NCBI RefSeq assembly: GCF_036894955.1
Contig: NZ_CP145905.1
Coordinates: forward strand, 4,296,501-4,360,500
Reading direction: 5' to 3'
DNA from: Paenibacillus sp. KS-LC4
Lineage (GTDB): Bacteria; Bacillota; Bacilli; Paenibacillales; Paenibacillaceae
Length of the DNA stretch: 64,000 nucleotides
The position numbers and the translations under genes are program-made. Below the pieces are notes generated by a model, which ran no database searches, was not told where the DNA came from, and worked only from the letters and a program-made list of their open reading frames with translations. Shown piece after piece: positions 1 to 7,058 of the stretch; positions within the stretch are counted from its first letter, which is position 1, and every line of letters starts with the position of its first letter.

Positions 1-1
1 A

Positions 2-1099
2 GCCGTCGTGAAGCACAAGGCAAAGTTGCAAGAGAAAGTACGGACACTGTTTGCAACGATTGAAGCAGCGGAGAAGCAAGAAGAGCTGGAACAGGCTGGA
101 GAAGACCTCACCGAGCTTGGCGAGGCATCCGCGCTGACGAGCGAAAAGCTAGAGGCTGCTGTTCAACAATTGGAAGCTAAACTGCAAGTCCAGCCGAAGG
201 ACAAGCCGCTTAAAAAAGCGGTGCGCGCGCTCCGTAAAGACCTGCTCCCTCGTTTGCAAAAATATGAAAGGCAGCAAGAGCTTCTTGGGGATCGGAACAG
301 CTTTAGCAAGACGGATCCCGACGCTACCTTCATGCGAATGAAAGAAGATCACATGCAAAATGGTCAATTGAAACCTGGCTACAATGTGCAGATCGGAACA
401 GAAAACCAGTTCATCATCGGCTACAGTTTGCATCAACGCCCAACCGACACGCGTTGCCTCAAACCTCATTTGGAGAAGGTTAAAGCCGCTCTAGGAAAGC
501 TGCCGAAAACCGTCATCGCGGATGCAGGATACGGCGGTGAAGAAAATGACGCATACTTAGAAGGTGAGCAGTTAGAAGCATTAGTGAAGTACAGTACTTA
601 CCACAAGGAAAAATCGAAGAGGTGGCAGCAGGATATCAGCAAGCTGGACAACTGGCAGTACGTTGAAGCCGAAGATACTTGGACATGCGCGGTAGGGCGC
701 AAGCTGCTGTTTCGTTATGAAAGTAAGGGAACGACTGAAAGCGGATATGAAGTCAGAAAGCGACACTATCGTAGCGCAAGCTGCGAAGATTGTCCGCTCA
801 AAGAAGCTTGTACAAAAGCACAAGGGAATCGGGAAATCAGCGTGAGTCTCAAGTATTTGCGGTACAAGCAGCAAGTACGCGAGAAACTCAGGAGCGACGA
901 GGGATACGCTCTGGCGGTTCGACGAATGATCGAGCCCGAGAGTGTATTTGGACAACTGAAGAACAACCGGGGATTCAGACGTTTTCTGCTTCGTGGCCTG
1001 CCTAAGGTAAGCCTGGAGGTCGGGTGGCTTTCGCTTGCCCACAATTTGCTCAAGAAAGCGACAATAGACCAAAAGTCAAAAATAGCGGTGCAGGGATGA
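2..1099 (+). CDS. IS1182-family transposase, C-terminal part
   Basis: DDE-type transposase that cuts and pastes the element. The frame is open upstream of a GTG at 8, so the N-terminus lies outside the window; about 365 residues are visible. Recognisable parts are a coiled, charged segment (roughly residues 1-95), the SKTDPDA block followed by GYNVQIGTE (residues 98-130), the catalytic Asp segment IADAGYGGEEN (about 169-179), a Cys cluster (CEDCPLKEAC) and the C-terminal block EPESVFGQLKNNRGFRRF with the last acidic catalytic residue. No frameshift is visible in the part present, so it may be intact. IS family assignment rests on motif memory, not on a search. Confidence 0.9.
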   Translation, partial: AVVKHKAKLQEKVRTLFATIEAAEKQEELEQAGEDLTELGEASALTSEKLEAAVQQLEAKLQVQPKDKPLKKAVRALRKDLLPRLQKYERQQELLGDRNSFSKTDPDATFMRMKEDHMQNGQLKPGYNVQIGTENQFIIGYSLHQRPTDTRCLKPHLEKVKAALGKLPKTVIADAGYGGEENDAYLEGEQLEALVKYSTYHKEKSKRWQQDISKLDNWQYVEAEDTWTCAVGRKLLFRYESKGTTESGYEVRKRHYRSASCEDCPLKEACTKAQGNREISVSLKYLRYKQQVREKLRSDEGYALAVRRMIEPESVFGQLKNNRGFRRFLLRGLPKVSLEVGWLSLAHNLLKKATIDQKSKIAVQG

Positions 1100-1120
1100 C
1101 CTCCCTAGCACCGCTATTTC
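1079..1120 (+). terminator. terminator overlapping the transposase stop
   Basis: Near-perfect hairpin: AAATAGCGGTGC pairs with GCACCGCTATTT, with AGGGA/TCCCT inside and one bulge. It is followed by CTTTATTTTT. The transposase TGA (1097-1099) lies in the loop. It should stop transposase transcription and shield the neighbouring gene. Confidence 0.7.
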
Positions 1121-1220
1121 TTTATTTTTGCCTATTTTTCATGAAGCGAGCTGTTTCCTCAAGTGAGCGAACTTACTTTTGGGACAGCCCCGTTAGATTT
1201 TTAACCTAGCTAACTTATGG

Positions 1221-2222
1221 TTACTTGCTCGATGTTGTCGCCAGCAAAGCGTTCGTAATGACATCCAGTTGCGTATTCAGCGAAAAAAGATCGGTGTAAT
1301 AAAACAAGCCGAAATCCGCATCGAGGACATGCCCGGCCTTCACCGCAGGCAAGCTGCTCCAAACCGGATGTCCCGACAGATCATCCATCCCCTCCCAAGA
1401 GGAGCGTATCACATAATCGCCCGCAAATTGCGACAGCACTTCCATGGATACCATTTCGCTTTCTACCGTTTTCGCCTTCTCCAGCTTCTGCTGAATGATT
1501 TCCGGCGCTTTCATGCCTAAATAATCATACACAATTTGCGAGCCCCGACCATATTCCTTGCTTTCAACGATCAGCATTTCTTTCGTGCCGCCTTCGATAA
1601 TCGTAATTGTCTTGTCCAGCAAGCCAGCCGAGCGAAGCTTTTCTTTGCTCTCTTCCACCTTGCTTTGGAAGCTATCCAGCAGCGCCTGCGCTTCCTTTTC
1701 CTTGCCAAACACTTCACCAAGCTTCGTAATCCGCTCTACTGTGGATACTTGATCGGCAGGAATGAGCACGGTTGGCGCAATATCCTTAAGCACCCTGTAA
1801 TTATCCTCGGAATTGGCGATTATCAGATCCGGATCAAGCGCCATGACCGCTTCCGGGTTCGTTTCATTCCAGTGGCCCAGCGATTCCACACCTTCCAATT
1901 GCTCTGAGAAGGCTGCGCCATCATAAACTTCAGAAATGCCGATTGGCTTAATGCCAAGAGCAACTGCATCACCGAGCATATACAGCACAACGATACGCTT
2001 TGGCTCCGCTGGAACAACAACATCACCTTTTACCGTGGATATAGTCCGTGTACTCGCTTCACTAGCAGTATTGGCATTAGCCGCAGTAGTTGCGGTTACG
2101 TTCGCCGCAGTCTGGGATGTGTTTGAACCCGCATTGGTTCCTCCAGTAGAGCAAGCGCCAAGCACTAATGTCAAGCTGAGCAGCATGCTCAATACGAGTG
2201 CTGCATTTTTATTTCTTTTCAT
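1221..2222 (-). CDS. iron-siderophore ABC transporter substrate-binding lipoprotein (internal start)
   Basis: Alternative, probably real, start inside the larger frame: ATG at 2222-2220 with GGAGGG nine bases upstream. It gives 333 residues: a Lys/Arg n-region, a hydrophobic core and lipobox LGAC, then a Thr/Ser/Ala-rich spacer, then the binding domain (PKRIVVLYM, DLIIANSEDNY, WSSLPAVKAGHV motifs of the FeuA/FecB family). It would capture a ferric siderophore outside the membrane for a permease encoded elsewhere. A sigma-A promoter, a Fur box and a direct repeat suited to an AraC activator lie just upstream, inside the AraC-to-lipoprotein linker. Ligand unknown. Confidence 0.75.
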   Translation of the reverse strand: MKRNKNAALVLSMLLSLTLVLGACSTGGTNAGSNTSQTAANVTATTAANANTASEASTRTISTVKGDVVVPAEPKRIVVLYMLGDAVALGIKPIGISEVYDGAAFSEQLEGVESLGHWNETNPEAVMALDPDLIIANSEDNYRVLKDIAPTVLIPADQVSTVERITKLGEVFGKEKEAQALLDSFQSKVEESKEKLRSAGLLDKTITIIEGGTKEMLIVESKEYGRGSQIVYDYLGMKAPEIIQQKLEKAKTVESEMVSMEVLSQFAGDYVIRSSWEGMDDLSGHPVWSSLPAVKAGHVLDADFGLFYYTDLFSLNTQLDVITNALLATTSSK

Positions 2223-3179
2223 ATCTGTAAACCCTCCGCCATAATATTGATAATGATTATCACCACCATCCATACTATAACGTTGCCGTTCGTACGATCC
2301 AATGGACAATTTGGCATTTCCCAATGGACTATCTTCCTTTATGCTGCTGCCCCGCTCCTTGGCTTGATAACGTGCTGGCGATAGGCCCGTCTGCTTCTTA
2401 AATAAACGGCTGAAATAATATTCATCCGTATAACCGACATAGGCTGCGATATCCCGAAGCGTCGCTCCCGATTCCAGCAGCAGCTTTTTCGCTTCCTTAA
2501 TGCGAATTTGAATGAGATAATCAATTGGGCTTTCGCCCGTCTGCTTCTTGAATTTCATCGACAGATAACGCGGACTATAATTAAAGCGATTGGCAAGCTC
2601 ATCCAGCGAGATCCCTTCTTGATAATGCTCATGCAGAAAACGTATCGCCTGAGTAACTAGATCCGGCTCGCCGCTCGCCATCTCCTTTGTTTTCAGCTGG
2701 CCCAGCACCTCATGTACAAATTGGTAGAAAAGCCCCTTAATTTGCACGCTGCCGAGACTCCCTTCATTTCTGAGCGTCTGATTCATCGTTGACATCAGCG
2801 CGAGCATGGCCAGTGGCTCATCGGGCTCAAACCCATATTGGGTTTCAAAAGGGCTTCGGCGCTCCAGCAGCTGGCGAATTTCCCTCCAGCCCGAGAAAGC
2901 GAGCTTTGCCCGATAATACAGCAAATAAAATTCAAATTCTTCCTGCGCTTCGATTCCCAGGTGCATTCCCTTTGCGCCATGCAGCAAATAAAAACGCCGC
3001 GACTGATAAAAATGGCCGTCCAGACGCAAATTCGCCGCTCCTTTTACCCCATACAAAAAACCGCTAGCCGGAAAACGATAATCACTCAGCCGTTCCCCAG
3101 CATTCATGACCATATGCCTTATATCAAATATTTTCACCGCCGTATGATTCCATACGGCTATATGTTCACCCAGCTTCAT
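1221..3179 (-). CDS. AraC-type regulator in one open frame with a siderophore-binding lipoprotein
   Basis: Uninterrupted 652-codon frame with RBS AGGAGAG before the ATG. Residues 1-170 resemble an AraC sensing domain; about 175-275 form the double helix-turn-helix typical of AraC, ending in GLSPARYQAK. Residues 277-319 are a linker without domain character. From residue 320 a complete lipoprotein begins (signal peptide, lipobox LGAC) with a periplasmic-binding fold of the FeuA/FecB iron-siderophore class. In Bacillus subtilis, Btr is a cytoplasmic AraC-binding-protein fusion without a signal peptide. Here the signal peptide and a full promoter are kept inside the frame, so two separate products are more likely than one 652-residue protein. 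The regulator itself would then be about the first 275-319 residues, lacking its own stop codon. No permease or ATPase is adjacent. Confidence 0.75.
   Translation of the reverse strand: MKLGEHIAVWNHTAVKIFDIRHMVMNAGERLSDYRFPASGFLYGVKGAANLRLDGHFYQSRRFYLLHGAKGMHLGIEAQEEFEFYLLYYRAKLAFSGWREIRQLLERRSPFETQYGFEPDEPLAMLALMSTMNQTLRNEGSLGSVQIKGLFYQFVHEVLGQLKTKEMASGEPDLVTQAIRFLHEHYQEGISLDELANRFNYSPRYLSMKFKKQTGESPIDYLIQIRIKEAKKLLLESGATLRDIAAYVGYTDEYYFSRLFKKQTGLSPARYQAKERGSSIKEDSPLGNAKLSIGSYERQRYSMDGGDNHYQYYGGGFTDMKRNKNAALVLSMLLSLTLVLGACSTGGTNAGSNTSQTAANVTATTAANANTASEASTRTISTVKGDVVVPAEPKRIVVLYMLGDAVALGIKPIGISEVYDGAAFSEQLEGVESLGHWNETNPEAVMALDPDLIIANSEDNYRVLKDIAPTVLIPADQVSTVERITKLGEVFGKEKEAQALLDSFQSKVEESKEKLRSAGLLDKTITIIEGGTKEMLIVESKEYGRGSQIVYDYLGMKAPEIIQQKLEKAKTVESEMVSMEVLSQFAGDYVIRSSWEGMDDLSGHPVWSSLPAVKAGHVLDADFGLFYYTDLFSLNTQLDVITNALLATTSSK
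2248..2262 (-). promoter_or_regulatory. Fur box before the siderophore-binding lipoprotein
   Basis: TGATAATGATTATCA is a perfect 7-1-7 palindrome identical to the Bacillus Fur box consensus. It lies just downstream of the -10 element and 25 bp before the internal ATG, the position expected for iron-dependent repression. Confidence 0.88.
2274..2329 (-). promoter_or_regulatory. sigma-A promoter with AraC-type direct repeats
   Basis: On the minus strand TTGGAT (2302-2297), 17 bp, TATAGT (2279-2274). Two identical 9-mers GTCCATTGG (2329-2321 and 2307-2299) repeat at 22 bp, two helical turns; the nearer copy overlaps the -35. This is the layout of an AraC-family activator site. The natural candidate ligand is the regulator encoded upstream in the same frame, by analogy with Btr acting on feuA. 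Confidence 0.7.
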
Positions 3180-3246
3180 GCTGCTTCTCTCCTACTGTAG
3201 CTAAACCCCTTTTTCCCTATTATAAATGATAAAACTTCTCAATTAA

Positions 3247-3295
3247 AGTTAAAAAGAAGAGCAGATGCCCAAAGCGCATGCTCTTCTTTTTAACT
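3247..3295 (-). terminator. terminator after the AlkC-like gene
   Basis: Perfect 17-bp stem: AGTTAAAAAGAAGAGCA pairs with TGCTCTTCTTTTTAACT. Its A/T ends let it work in both directions. It lies between the stop of the AlkC-like gene and the start of the AraC frame, so those two minus-strand genes are separate units. Confidence 0.8.
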
Positions 3296-3324
3296 ATTCC
3301 TCTAAATTTATGCCGCGGTGCCTT

Positions 3325-4167
3325 TTATGATTCTTTCAGCAGATTGCGCTTTGCCCTCGTTACAATTCGCTTCGTTTGCTTCGTATCAGACTGCTCCTGC
3401 CAACGATTGCATACCTGAAGTACCCAATCTGGATTCGTTTTACCGGCATCATTCAGCCAATTGCTCACAGAGTCCTGCACATATTTTGCCGGGTCGGAGC
3501 AAACCGCTTCCAATAGCGGCAAAGCTGGAGCAGGCTCTTCCTTTAAAGCCACGATATGCTTTGCCCATACACCTACTGGACGCGTAGCCTCAATGGCAAA
3601 GCGCCGAATATTGGCATCAGCATCTATTACCCAGCCTGCGAAATAAACCAATGCTTCTCTTAATTCGCGAATAATGGGCTCCCTTACAGCCATCCAAGCT
3701 ATTTCACGTACGCCAAAATGTTGATCTGCCGCGAACGGACGAATGCCAGCCAATTTCTGCTCCAAGCTCAATCGGGCATCGAGACCGATCATGTATGCAG
3801 CCCAGCAGCGGACACTATCCGAGCGGTGACCCGCCAGCGCCTCGTAAAGACCGGATCGCTCCGCAGCACACCGGCCTTCCAACCATACGAGCCACTCTTC
3901 GGCAATGGCTGGAATGAGCTTCATGATTTTACGCTCGCTGAATGCATTAATTCTCAGAAGCAACGATTCAGCGTCCTGCCCAAGGCTCATTTCAGCTGTA
4001 ACCGCATGCAGCAGAGATTTATGATCAACAGCCAGCCATTCGGTCAAATTGACGCTTTCAAGCTTGCCCTCATTGAGCAGACTAGCAACCTTGGGCGGAA
4101 TATCATCTATTTTACGCGCTCCCTTACGGTGCAAAATAGCATCAGGTATCAGCGTTTCGGTATCCAT
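3325..4167 (-). CDS. HEAT-repeat DNA alkylation repair protein (AlkC-like)
   Basis: 280 residues, all-helical. Features of the AlkC/AlkD group of HEAT-like DNA glycosylases: a helical repeat array over about residues 60-250, and near the C-terminus the segment KYVQDSVSNWLNDAGKTNPD followed by a Trp-rich helix and a basic tail (TKRIVTRAKRNLLK). These enzymes excise alkylated bases such as 3-methyladenine or 7-methylguanine without base flipping. RBS AGGAAAGGGAG stands before the ATG. It is a single-gene unit. Family assignment is firm; substrate is inferred. Confidence 0.78.
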   Translation of the reverse strand: MDTETLIPDAILHRKGARKIDDIPPKVASLLNEGKLESVNLTEWLAVDHKSLLHAVTAEMSLGQDAESLLLRINAFSERKIMKLIPAIAEEWLVWLEGRCAAERSGLYEALAGHRSDSVRCWAAYMIGLDARLSLEQKLAGIRPFAADQHFGVREIAWMAVREPIIRELREALVYFAGWVIDADANIRRFAIEATRPVGVWAKHIVALKEEPAPALPLLEAVCSDPAKYVQDSVSNWLNDAGKTNPDWVLQVCNRWQEQSDTKQTKRIVTRAKRNLLKES

Positions 4168-4283
4168 AACACTCTCCCTTTCCTACTAAATAATACCAGC
4201 GTGCCAGCAAGCATCGTCGGATAATAGCCGATAATGCCTTCCAAGCAAGCTGCTATTTATAAAATACGCGATAAGGGAGCGTA

Positions 4284-4314
4284 AAAGCTGTAAGGCAGCT
4301 TACAGCTTTCGTTT
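4284..4314 (-). terminator. hairpin terminator after the Crp/Fnr gene
   Basis: AAAGCTGTAAG (4284-4294) pairs perfectly with CTTACAGCTTT (4299-4309), loop GCAG. T-rich flanks on both strands suggest a bidirectional terminator; on the minus strand it follows the Crp/Fnr-type gene. Confidence 0.7.
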
Positions 4315-4334
4315 TGTTTTGTTTCGTTTTGCAG

Positions 4335-5042
4335 CTAAGTCATCAGGCGCTTCATAAGCTTGCCTTGGTGGATACAAATGGTTCTGAAGCCGGTGCTGAT
4401 GTAGCCCTCTTTCACGAGCTCTTGAAGGGCGACCGTTACGGATTCCCGGCTCGCACCAACGAGATGGGCAATTTCCTGATGCGAGAGCGGAAAGTTTATT
4501 TTATCGAATTCGCCCGCGCTAGTAAATCCGAAGTCCTTGCCAAGCCGCATCAGCGCATGCAAAATTTTATCATGCAGGTTCCCCAGCGCCAAATGCTCCG
4601 TCAACTGGCTCATGCCGTTCAAGCGGTCGCTTAATACCTCAAGCAAGGACAGCATAAACCGGGGCCGATGAAGCAGAAAATTTTCAAAGCGCTTCGGGTC
4701 CATCAAGCAAATATCGCTGTCTTCAGCTGCTTCAATGTAATGGTTTCGCGTTCCAAACGAAATCATCGCCATTTCCCCAAATACATTGCCTTCGCTCAAA
4801 ATATCCGAAGTGAACTGCTTGCCCTCCGCGCTGAGCTTATACAAGCGAACCTTGCCTTTTTTCACAAAATAAAGCCCTTCGGCAAATGTCGCCGGCGTCT
4901 GAATAAATGTATTTTTCGAAAAAGGCGTAATGACGGTTAGCTCCTCCATCTCGATTAAATCTTCCATCGACAACGAATGAAGCAGATTAAATTGCGACAA
5001 ATATTGAATTTTATCCACGATAGACCTATTCGCTTCGTACAT
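4335..5042 (-). CDS. Crp/Fnr-family transcriptional regulator
   Basis: About 235 residues from the ATG at 5042; the longer frame adds a basic, gene-like-less extension and was not used. An N-terminal cyclic-nucleotide-binding fold (GLYFVKKGKVRLYKL, GNVFGEMAMI) is followed by a C-terminal winged helix whose recognition helix is LSHQEIAHLVGASRESVTVAL. No Cys cluster for an iron-sulfur centre is visible, so it is not a classical Fnr. The ligand is unknown. The start has no clear Shine-Dalgarno; it overlaps the end of a small upstream ORF by 17 bp, which would fit translational coupling. A GTG at about 5015 is an alternative start. Confidence 0.82.
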   Translation of the reverse strand: MYEANRSIVDKIQYLSQFNLLHSLSMEDLIEMEELTVITPFSKNTFIQTPATFAEGLYFVKKGKVRLYKLSAEGKQFTSDILSEGNVFGEMAMISFGTRNHYIEAAEDSDICLMDPKRFENFLLHRPRFMLSLLEVLSDRLNGMSQLTEHLALGNLHDKILHALMRLGKDFGFTSAGEFDKINFPLSHQEIAHLVGASRESVTVALQELVKEGYISTGFRTICIHQGKLMKRLMT

Positions 5043-5229
5043 AAACGAGCAGCTTCTGAAGCCAAGCGACGTCGCTCTGTATCCTGAGTTTATTCTGGCG
5101 CTTCTCAAACGCAAGCTCAAATAAATAGGCCTGCTTGTTTTTAACGATTTTATCCAATTGAAAGAGCGTCGCATATAATTCAGATATGCTCGTTACGTTT
5201 TGATAAGCAGCATAAATTTCCGTTTTCAT
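5026..5229 (-). CDS. possible small protein upstream of the Crp/Fnr gene
   Basis: 67-codon frame beginning MKTEIYAAYQ, mixed charged and hydrophobic, no recognised domain. GGAGG stands only two bases before the ATG, which is too close, so the start is doubtful. Its 3' end overlaps the Crp/Fnr start by 17 bp. Kept as a candidate because the overlap could explain the poor ribosome site of the regulator. Confidence 0.35.
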   Translation of the reverse strand: MKTEIYAAYQNVTSISELYATLFQLDKIVKNKQAYLFELAFEKRQNKLRIQSDVAWLQKLLVYVRSE

Positions 5230-5250
5230 CGCCTCCATCACTAGCTTAAA

Positions 5251-5290
5251 GGGCTGACGAGCTGTTGACCAGCCTGTCAGCCCTTTTATT
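5251..5290. terminator. hairpin in the leader between divergent genes
   Basis: GGGCTGAC (5251-5258) pairs with GTCAGCCC (5276-5283), followed on the plus strand by TTTTATTTTA. Since the flanking genes diverge, it cannot end either of them. It is either an attenuator in the minus-strand leader of the Crp/Fnr unit or the 3' end of a small plus-strand RNA. Confidence 0.45.
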
Positions 5291-5389
5291 TTACATGAAT
5301 TGCGGCTGCGGTGCAGTCGAATTTTCTTCACTTGATTCGTTTCATCTTGTCACGAGGAACATCCGTTATTGGTGACATTTCGTAGTCAT

Positions 5390-5441
5390 TTGAATTTTGC
5401 TAGAAAATCACTTATACTTAGCAATACGTTTAAACAATTGA
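5390..5441 (+). promoter_or_regulatory. arsR-type gene promoter and putative operator
   Basis: TTGAAT (5390-5395), 17 bp, TATACT (5413-5418). Just downstream is CGTTTAAACAATTGA (5427-5441), closely matched by CGTATAAACATTTAA at 5849-5863 before the next gene. The shared motif is a candidate ArsR operator. Confidence 0.6.
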
Positions 5442-5462
5442 ACCATATAGCGGAGTGGAGCC

Positions 5463-5783
5463 ATGAGCGAATTTACCGGCAATCAGAAGGCGATTCACAT
5501 TTTTGAAAGCTTAAGCCCTTATTTTCAAGGCTTGGGGGACCCTGTTCGCCAGCAAATTATATCGCTGCTTATCGACAAAGATAGTATGAATGTGACGCAA
5601 ATTGCCGAGCAAATCCCGATGTCACGACCTACCGTTTCCCATCATCTAAAGATATTGCGCCAAGCAAAGCTGCTGACCGTTCAGAAGAAAGGAACTGAAA
5701 TGTACTACCGGCTCGAAATCAATGACGCTATTGCGCTTATGAAGCAGCTTGTCCAATTCGTGGAAGAGGAATGCCAATGCTAG
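5463..5783 (+). CDS. ArsR-family winged-helix repressor
   Basis: 106 residues. Winged helix with recognition segment MSRPTVSHHLKILRQAKLL (about residues 55-73) and wing KKGTEMYYRL. The C-terminal tail ends ECQC. The classical ArsR/SmtB metal site ELCVCDL is absent from the recognition helix, so it may respond to something other than arsenic; the two terminal cysteines are the only visible thiols. RBS GGAG before the ATG. It stands 95 bp before the oxidoreductase at 5879, which has a copy of the same putative operator, so the two probably form one regulatory unit. Confidence 0.85.
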   Translation: MSEFTGNQKAIHIFESLSPYFQGLGDPVRQQIISLLIDKDSMNVTQIAEQIPMSRPTVSHHLKILRQAKLLTVQKKGTEMYYRLEINDAIALMKQLVQFVEEECQC

Positions 5784-5848
5784 TGCCAAAATTTAGGCCA
5801 GCATGCTGACATTCCTTTTTCAAAGCTTAATATGTCGAAAAACTTAAA

Positions 5849-5863
5849 CGTATAAACATTTAA
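5849..5863 (+). promoter_or_regulatory. second copy of the putative ArsR operator
   Basis: CGTATAAACATTTAA, 11 of 15 positions equal to the copy at 5427-5441. It lies directly before the RBS of the oxidoreductase gene, where binding would block expression. Confidence 0.45.
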
Positions 5864-5878
5864 TCGGAGGTTCATAAT

Positions 5879-6958
5879 ATGCAAAAAAGAAACGTTCTTA
5901 TTGTTGGAGGTTATGGCGAGGTTGGCCGACAGATTGCCCAGATTTTATTGGATCGGCATGAAGATTTGGACATTGTATTGGGAGGAAGGTCGCCCGGGAA
6001 AGCAGCCGCCTTAGAATCTGAACGCGTACATACTGTTGTTGTAGATACGAACACGGAGGACCCTCTTCAGCATGTAGATGAGCCTATCTCGCTCATCATC
6101 AGCGCCGTTAACGATTTGCAAGACAAGCTGCTGCTGGCAGCCGTGAAAAGAAAAATCCCATTCATTGATGTGACTCGCTGGACGGAATTATTTGAGCAAG
6201 CCTCTGCTAAATTGAAAAAGGTAAAGCTGCATGCGCCTGTCGTGCTATCCTCAGGCTGGATGGCGGGAACAGCCTCTCTATTCGCTAAGCTGTATGCCGA
6301 ATCGCTTCAGAACGTAGCTGTCGATATTCATGCCCTATACTCTCTGCAGGATAAAGCGGGACCCGATTCTACCGCTTATATGGATCGACTGACGATTCCC
6401 TTTCATATTACGGAAGCGGGAAAAAGCCGCCTTGTACATCCGATGACCGATCCCGTCAAGGTCCAGTTTCCCAATGGCTATGAGGCAAAATGCTATCGGC
6501 TCGATACGCCTGATCATATGACCCTGCTTAAAGATAACCATATTGACACAGCTAGCTTCCGTATTAGCTTCGACAGCAAAACATCTACCTCCTTGCTTGT
6601 AGCGCTCGTTAACAGCGGGCTATGGAAAATGATTAGCGGCAAAAGGTTCCGATCGTTCAGGCAGCGCCTGCTCTACAATCCAGGCACCGGCAGCACCCAT
6701 CATGTGCTTATCCACCTAAAGGGAACAGGCCCTAATGGCCGCCCCGTCGAGCGGCGAGTCGCTATTTCGGACCCGCTTGGTCAAACTCACCTTACCGCCC
6801 TTGGTGCGGCTGTCCAAGCCGAGAAGCTGCTGCTAATGCCTAACAACGAACCGATAGCTCCCGGCGTTTATTACCCCGAGGACTTGCCAAATTCGCGAAT
6901 GGATAAAGCGGCAATTTTAAACTTTTTCAAACAATATGGCGTTGTGGTCTCCAACTAG
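5879..6958 (+). CDS. saccharopine-dehydrogenase-like NAD(P)-binding protein
   Basis: 359 residues with an N-terminal Rossmann fold: VLIVGGYGEVGRQIAQILL (about residues 5-23), then GGRSP for the adenosine ribose. The middle and C-terminal parts resemble the saccharopine-dehydrogenase-like family (COG1748/COG3268 type), which is mostly uncharacterised in Firmicutes. A dehydrogenase or reductase role is inferred from the fold only. RBS CGGAGG nine bases before the ATG. Likely controlled by the ArsR-type repressor just upstream through a shared operator motif. It is not saccharopine dehydrogenase of lysine synthesis on present evidence. Confidence 0.72.
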   Translation: MQKRNVLIVGGYGEVGRQIAQILLDRHEDLDIVLGGRSPGKAAALESERVHTVVVDTNTEDPLQHVDEPISLIISAVNDLQDKLLLAAVKRKIPFIDVTRWTELFEQASAKLKKVKLHAPVVLSSGWMAGTASLFAKLYAESLQNVAVDIHALYSLQDKAGPDSTAYMDRLTIPFHITEAGKSRLVHPMTDPVKVQFPNGYEAKCYRLDTPDHMTLLKDNHIDTASFRISFDSKTSTSLLVALVNSGLWKMISGKRFRSFRQRLLYNPGTGSTHHVLIHLKGTGPNGRPVERRVAISDPLGQTHLTALGAAVQAEKLLLMPNNEPIAPGVYYPEDLPNSRMDKAAILNFFKQYGVVVSN

Positions 6959-6996
6959 ATGAAAGGGCCATAACGCTCGTTAGCTTTCGATTCGCA

Positions 6997-7045
6997 CAAA
7001 AAAGGCCATGCCATAGCGACAGCAGGTCGACTTTGGGCATGGCCT
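6997..7045 (-). terminator. terminator after the chemoreceptor gene
   Basis: On the minus strand GAGGCCATGCCC pairs with GGCATGGCC, followed by TTTTTTG. It can also serve the convergent plus-strand gene ending at 6958. Confidence 0.8.
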
Positions 7046-7058
7046 CATCGTTATTGAA

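Larger units (their letters stand above)
1..1191 (+). mobile_element. IS1182-family insertion sequence, right-hand part (left end outside window)
   Basis: The transposase frame is open to the left edge, so the element is cut by the window. Its right end is placed at 1191, because the sequence TTTTGGGACAGCCCC (1177-1191) looks like the terminal inverted repeat of IS1182-type elements (GGGGCTGTCCCAAAA read inward). The left end and target duplication are not visible. The element ends about 30 bp from the stop codon of the AraC/lipoprotein frame, so anything once downstream of that gene is now separated from it. Confidence 0.8.

Noticed and set aside
581..1072. Long minus-strand frames opposite the transposase
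   Set aside because: They are shadows of the transposase codons; no RBS and no protein pattern.
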